Shown piece after piece: positions 61,867 through 64,000 of a DNA stretch of 64,000 nucleotides. The position numbers and the translations under genes were made by a program. Within the stretch, counting starts at the first letter, position 1. The number at the start of each line of letters is the position of its first letter. The notes beneath the pieces are model-generated. The model worked only from the letters and a program-made list of their open reading frames with translations, made no database searches and had not been told where the DNA came from. Source of the DNA: Roseovarius aestuarii (GTDB lineage: Bacteria; Pseudomonadota; Alphaproteobacteria; Rhodobacterales; Rhodobacteraceae); contig JAPWHL010000001.1 in assembly GCA_027214255.1 (NCBI GenBank), forward strand, positions 350,737 through 414,736. Reading direction: 5' to 3'.

Positions 61867-63930
61867 TCAATCAACGGGTCTTTTACGACATCCGTATTCG
61901 ACCGCCTCCTGCAGCAGCAAATCCAACTCCCGCCCCTCGATCTCGCGCGCTTCAAGCAAAGTGTCCGCGATTTTGGTCAGTGCGGGCTGATTATCCGTGA
62001 GTAAAGCGGCCGCCTTTTTCTCTGCATCTTTAAGCCGTGCTGTGGCCCGGACAGCCAGGTCATGTGGGATATCATAGGGGCGCGGTGGATGGGGGATGTC
62101 GTGCCAGAGCATTGTGTTTTCTGCAAAGCCAAACTGGGCTTCGGCTTGCAGGGCCAGCCGGGTGGCCTTCGCAAGATCACTGTCGATGCCGCAGCCGGCA
62201 CCGTTCGAGATCGATTGACACAACAGCTGTTCGGCCGCGCGCCCGGCGAGCAGCATCGCAAGGTCGTCGTTCAAGGTCTGGTTGGTCTGCATCACCCGTT
62301 GGTCACGCAGCACGGCGCCGCCTTTTGAGGTGATCTGCGCGCGGGTGGCGCGTGGCAATCTTAGAACGTGACCAATGAGGAGGTGTCCGGCCTCGTGTGC
62401 TGCGATCCGGCGCAGCATGGGTGTGTCCGGACATTGCAGGTAAAGGTCGGCTGCGCGCCGCAAAAACCTGTCCGAGATATCGCTCTGCGTCTCGCGCGCG
62501 AGTGTCCGGGTTTTACGAATAAAGTCATCAATCTCCGCCCCTGTCGCCCCGATCATACGTGCCGCGATGTGGCGTAGTTCGCGCGCCTCAACCGCATCGC
62601 CAAGCTTGGCTTGCAGAAACGAGGTGATTGCCGCGAGATTTAGCGGGGCAATCGCTATGTGGCGATCAAAGCGCCCCGCGCGCACCACGGCCTCATCCAC
62701 GACAGTCAGGTGGTTTGTGGCCCCGACGAGAACCACGCCCGCCGTCGCATTCACGCGGTCGATTTGTGTCAGCAAACCTGTGACGACACCGATCATATAT
62801 CCCCTATTTTGGACTTCACTGCCGCGTGCATAAAAGGCGTCGATCTCGTCAATAAAGAGCACCGAAGGCGCGCTGTTGATGGCTTCGCTGACGGCCGTAT
62901 CGAGGGCGCGCAGCATATCGCCCTGATGACCCGTTTTTTGACAATCTGCGTAGCTTGTCGTGATCAGCGGCAGCTTGGCGTTGTTCGCGAAGGCGGTCGG
63001 CAGAAGGGTTTTGCCAGTGCCGGGCGCGCCATAAAGCAGCAAGCTTGATGTGACCTCCTCCCACGGTACCTCGCCGGCTTGCCAGGCATTTAAATCCTCT
63101 TGTAGCTGCACAAAAGCTGCGACGGCTTCTTCCTGACCAAACACATCGCTGAGCGTTGGCCCCGCCCTTCGCGGCGCAGCGGCGGCAAACCGCGACAGGC
63201 GCTGCGCGACCTCGATTGCGGTATCGGCCTGGAAGGCCATGATGAGTTTTAAGGTCGTGAGGCGGCCAAGTTCTATGGTCGTCGGCAATGTGTCCACAAG
63301 CGCATCGGTGACACCCGGGTTGGTCGGCGTATGCGTCAGCGACAGCACCGCGAGGATCATGTCATGGCTGAGTGGCGAGAGATGTAGGTCATGCCCAACC
63401 AGATCCTGTACTTGCGGAGAGCTGATCTGCTCGGATGAGGTGAGTATCAAGACGCTGTGACCCTCATGTAGGAGGCTGTGCAGCTTGCCTTCCGCAAGCG
63501 TGATGATGGTTTTGCCGCTGGAGACCGCCTCAGGGGCGCGCCAGGTCTTGCCGGAGCGCCCGGTCGCAAACGCCTCCGGATACAGCGCTTGAGCGGCAAT
63601 CTCGACGATGTCACCCATATCGCGATCGGGCAAGGTGAGACAGACCGGCCGTCCATCCCGCATCAACGCCGTCAGGGCGCGATCCTCAAAGGTCTTGGCG
63701 AGCTGCAAGATTGCCAGAGCCTGCAGGCACTGTGTGCCGTTGAGCGGGGCGGGCGCCGGAGGACCGCTCAATGGCGCGTCATCGGCGGCAGCTTCGGGCT
63801 CGGGCCAGCCCGGCACGTCATCATCGACGTGACTGATCCGCTCAAAGAGATCACTGACAGTCAGGGCATGCTCGAGCAGGTGGGACTTGGCAGCGGCGAA
63901 ACCGGGGAGTGAGGAAAAACTATGGGTCAT
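61867..63930 (-). CDS. Soluble FtsH-like AAA ATPase with M41 protease domain
   Basis: 687 residues from ATG 63930 (MTHSFSSLPG), with GGAGGT upstream. Residues 1-290 are of unknown fold, with an acidic Pro/Ala-rich linker and no transmembrane helix. AAA domain: Walker A GAPGTGKT near 301, Walker B SVLFIDEIDA near 357, ATNHLTVVDEAVVRAGRFDRHI with the arginine fingers. M41 part: HEAGH at 512-516 and the third zinc ligand Asp in SDLAKAT near 585. True FtsH has two N-terminal membrane helices; their lack suggests a cytosolic protease with a different adaptor or substrate. The 3' 469 bp is duplicated at 50892-51354. Catalytic residues look intact. Function unknown. Confidence 0.85.
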   Translation of the reverse strand: MTHSFSSLPGFAAAKSHLLEHALTVSDLFERISHVDDDVPGWPEPEAAADDAPLSGPPAPAPLNGTQCLQALAILQLAKTFEDRALTALMRDGRPVCLTLPDRDMGDIVEIAAQALYPEAFATGRSGKTWRAPEAVSSGKTIITLAEGKLHSLLHEGHSVLILTSSEQISSPQVQDLVGHDLHLSPLSHDMILAVLSLTHTPTNPGVTDALVDTLPTTIELGRLTTLKLIMAFQADTAIEVAQRLSRFAAAAPRRAGPTLSDVFGQEEAVAAFVQLQEDLNAWQAGEVPWEEVTSSLLLYGAPGTGKTLLPTAFANNAKLPLITTSYADCQKTGHQGDMLRALDTAVSEAINSAPSVLFIDEIDAFYARGSEVQNRGYMIGVVTGLLTQIDRVNATAGVVLVGATNHLTVVDEAVVRAGRFDRHIAIAPLNLAAITSFLQAKLGDAVEARELRHIAARMIGATGAEIDDFIRKTRTLARETQSDISDRFLRRAADLYLQCPDTPMLRRIAAHEAGHLLIGHVLRLPRATRAQITSKGGAVLRDQRVMQTNQTLNDDLAMLLAGRAAEQLLCQSISNGAGCGIDSDLAKATRLALQAEAQFGFAENTMLWHDIPHPPRPYDIPHDLAVRATARLKDAEKKAAALLTDNQPALTKIADTLLEAREIEGRELDLLLQEAVEYGCRKRPVD

Positions 63931-64000
63931 GGCAGACCTCCAAGGCAATGGAATGCAGGCCACGTCGATGTGCCGTGACCCTATGAAGGGGGAGGGGGGC

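Overview
The window reads as chromosome or large replicon of an alphaproteobacterium of the Rhodobacterales (Roseobacter-type). I infer this from the gene families, not from a marker gene: giant RTX/cadherin-like secreted proteins, a Hint-RTX protein, several TRAP transporters (one TAXI type), heterotetrameric sarcosine oxidase, dimethylglycine dehydrogenase and an HmuSTUV haem system. The DNA is GC-rich with tightly packed operons that often overlap by 1-4 nt. No rRNA, tRNA or CRISPR was seen.

Layout: 1-13704 is the 3' part of one giant secreted Ca-binding RTX/cadherin-like protein (start lies before the window). It ends in six modules with an exact 354-bp period and is followed by a terminator. 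13904-20542 is a haem/iron uptake locus: two small CxxC- or cysteine-bearing exported proteins, a TonB-dependent receptor, then hmuS-hmuT-hmuU-hmuV. 20758-26357 is a LacI-regulated ABC importer with a GpdQ-like metallophosphodiesterase, probably for a glycerophosphodiester or other organophosphate. 26601-33396 holds hutG-hutF-iclR facing a TAXI-TRAP transporter (binding protein, DUF1850 protein, fused permease). 33559-35327 is methionine gamma-lyase with a divergent Lrp/AsnC regulator. 35334-43605 is one-carbon/methylamine catabolism: tetR-soxB-soxD-soxA-soxG and a dimethylglycine dehydrogenase. 43941-46725 is a DctPQM TRAP transporter facing the dehydrogenase gene.

From about 46.7 kb the window becomes accessory. 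It has an orphan membrane protein, a Hint/RTX/PA14-like secreted protein, a low-coding stretch, and then an 11-kb block bounded by direct repeats of the 3' end of a soluble FtsH-like AAA-protease gene (degenerate copy 50892-51354, intact gene 61867-63930). Inside the block is a catabolic island: amidohydrolase-DctQ-DctM-DctP, a GntR/FCD regulator, and a class III aminotransferase followed by a split transketolase. Both structural operons carry the same perfect palindrome ATGTTGCAACAT at exactly the same distance (53 nt) from their start codons, so they look like one GntR regulon. Its right edge contains an IS21 remnant and an IS5-type insertion sequence with a CTAG target duplication.

The best candidate for an undescribed system is this island: a regulated import, deacylation/ring-opening, transamination and ThDP-dependent C2-transfer route for an unknown amino compound, carried on what looks like an element inserted at the 3' end of the FtsH-like gene.
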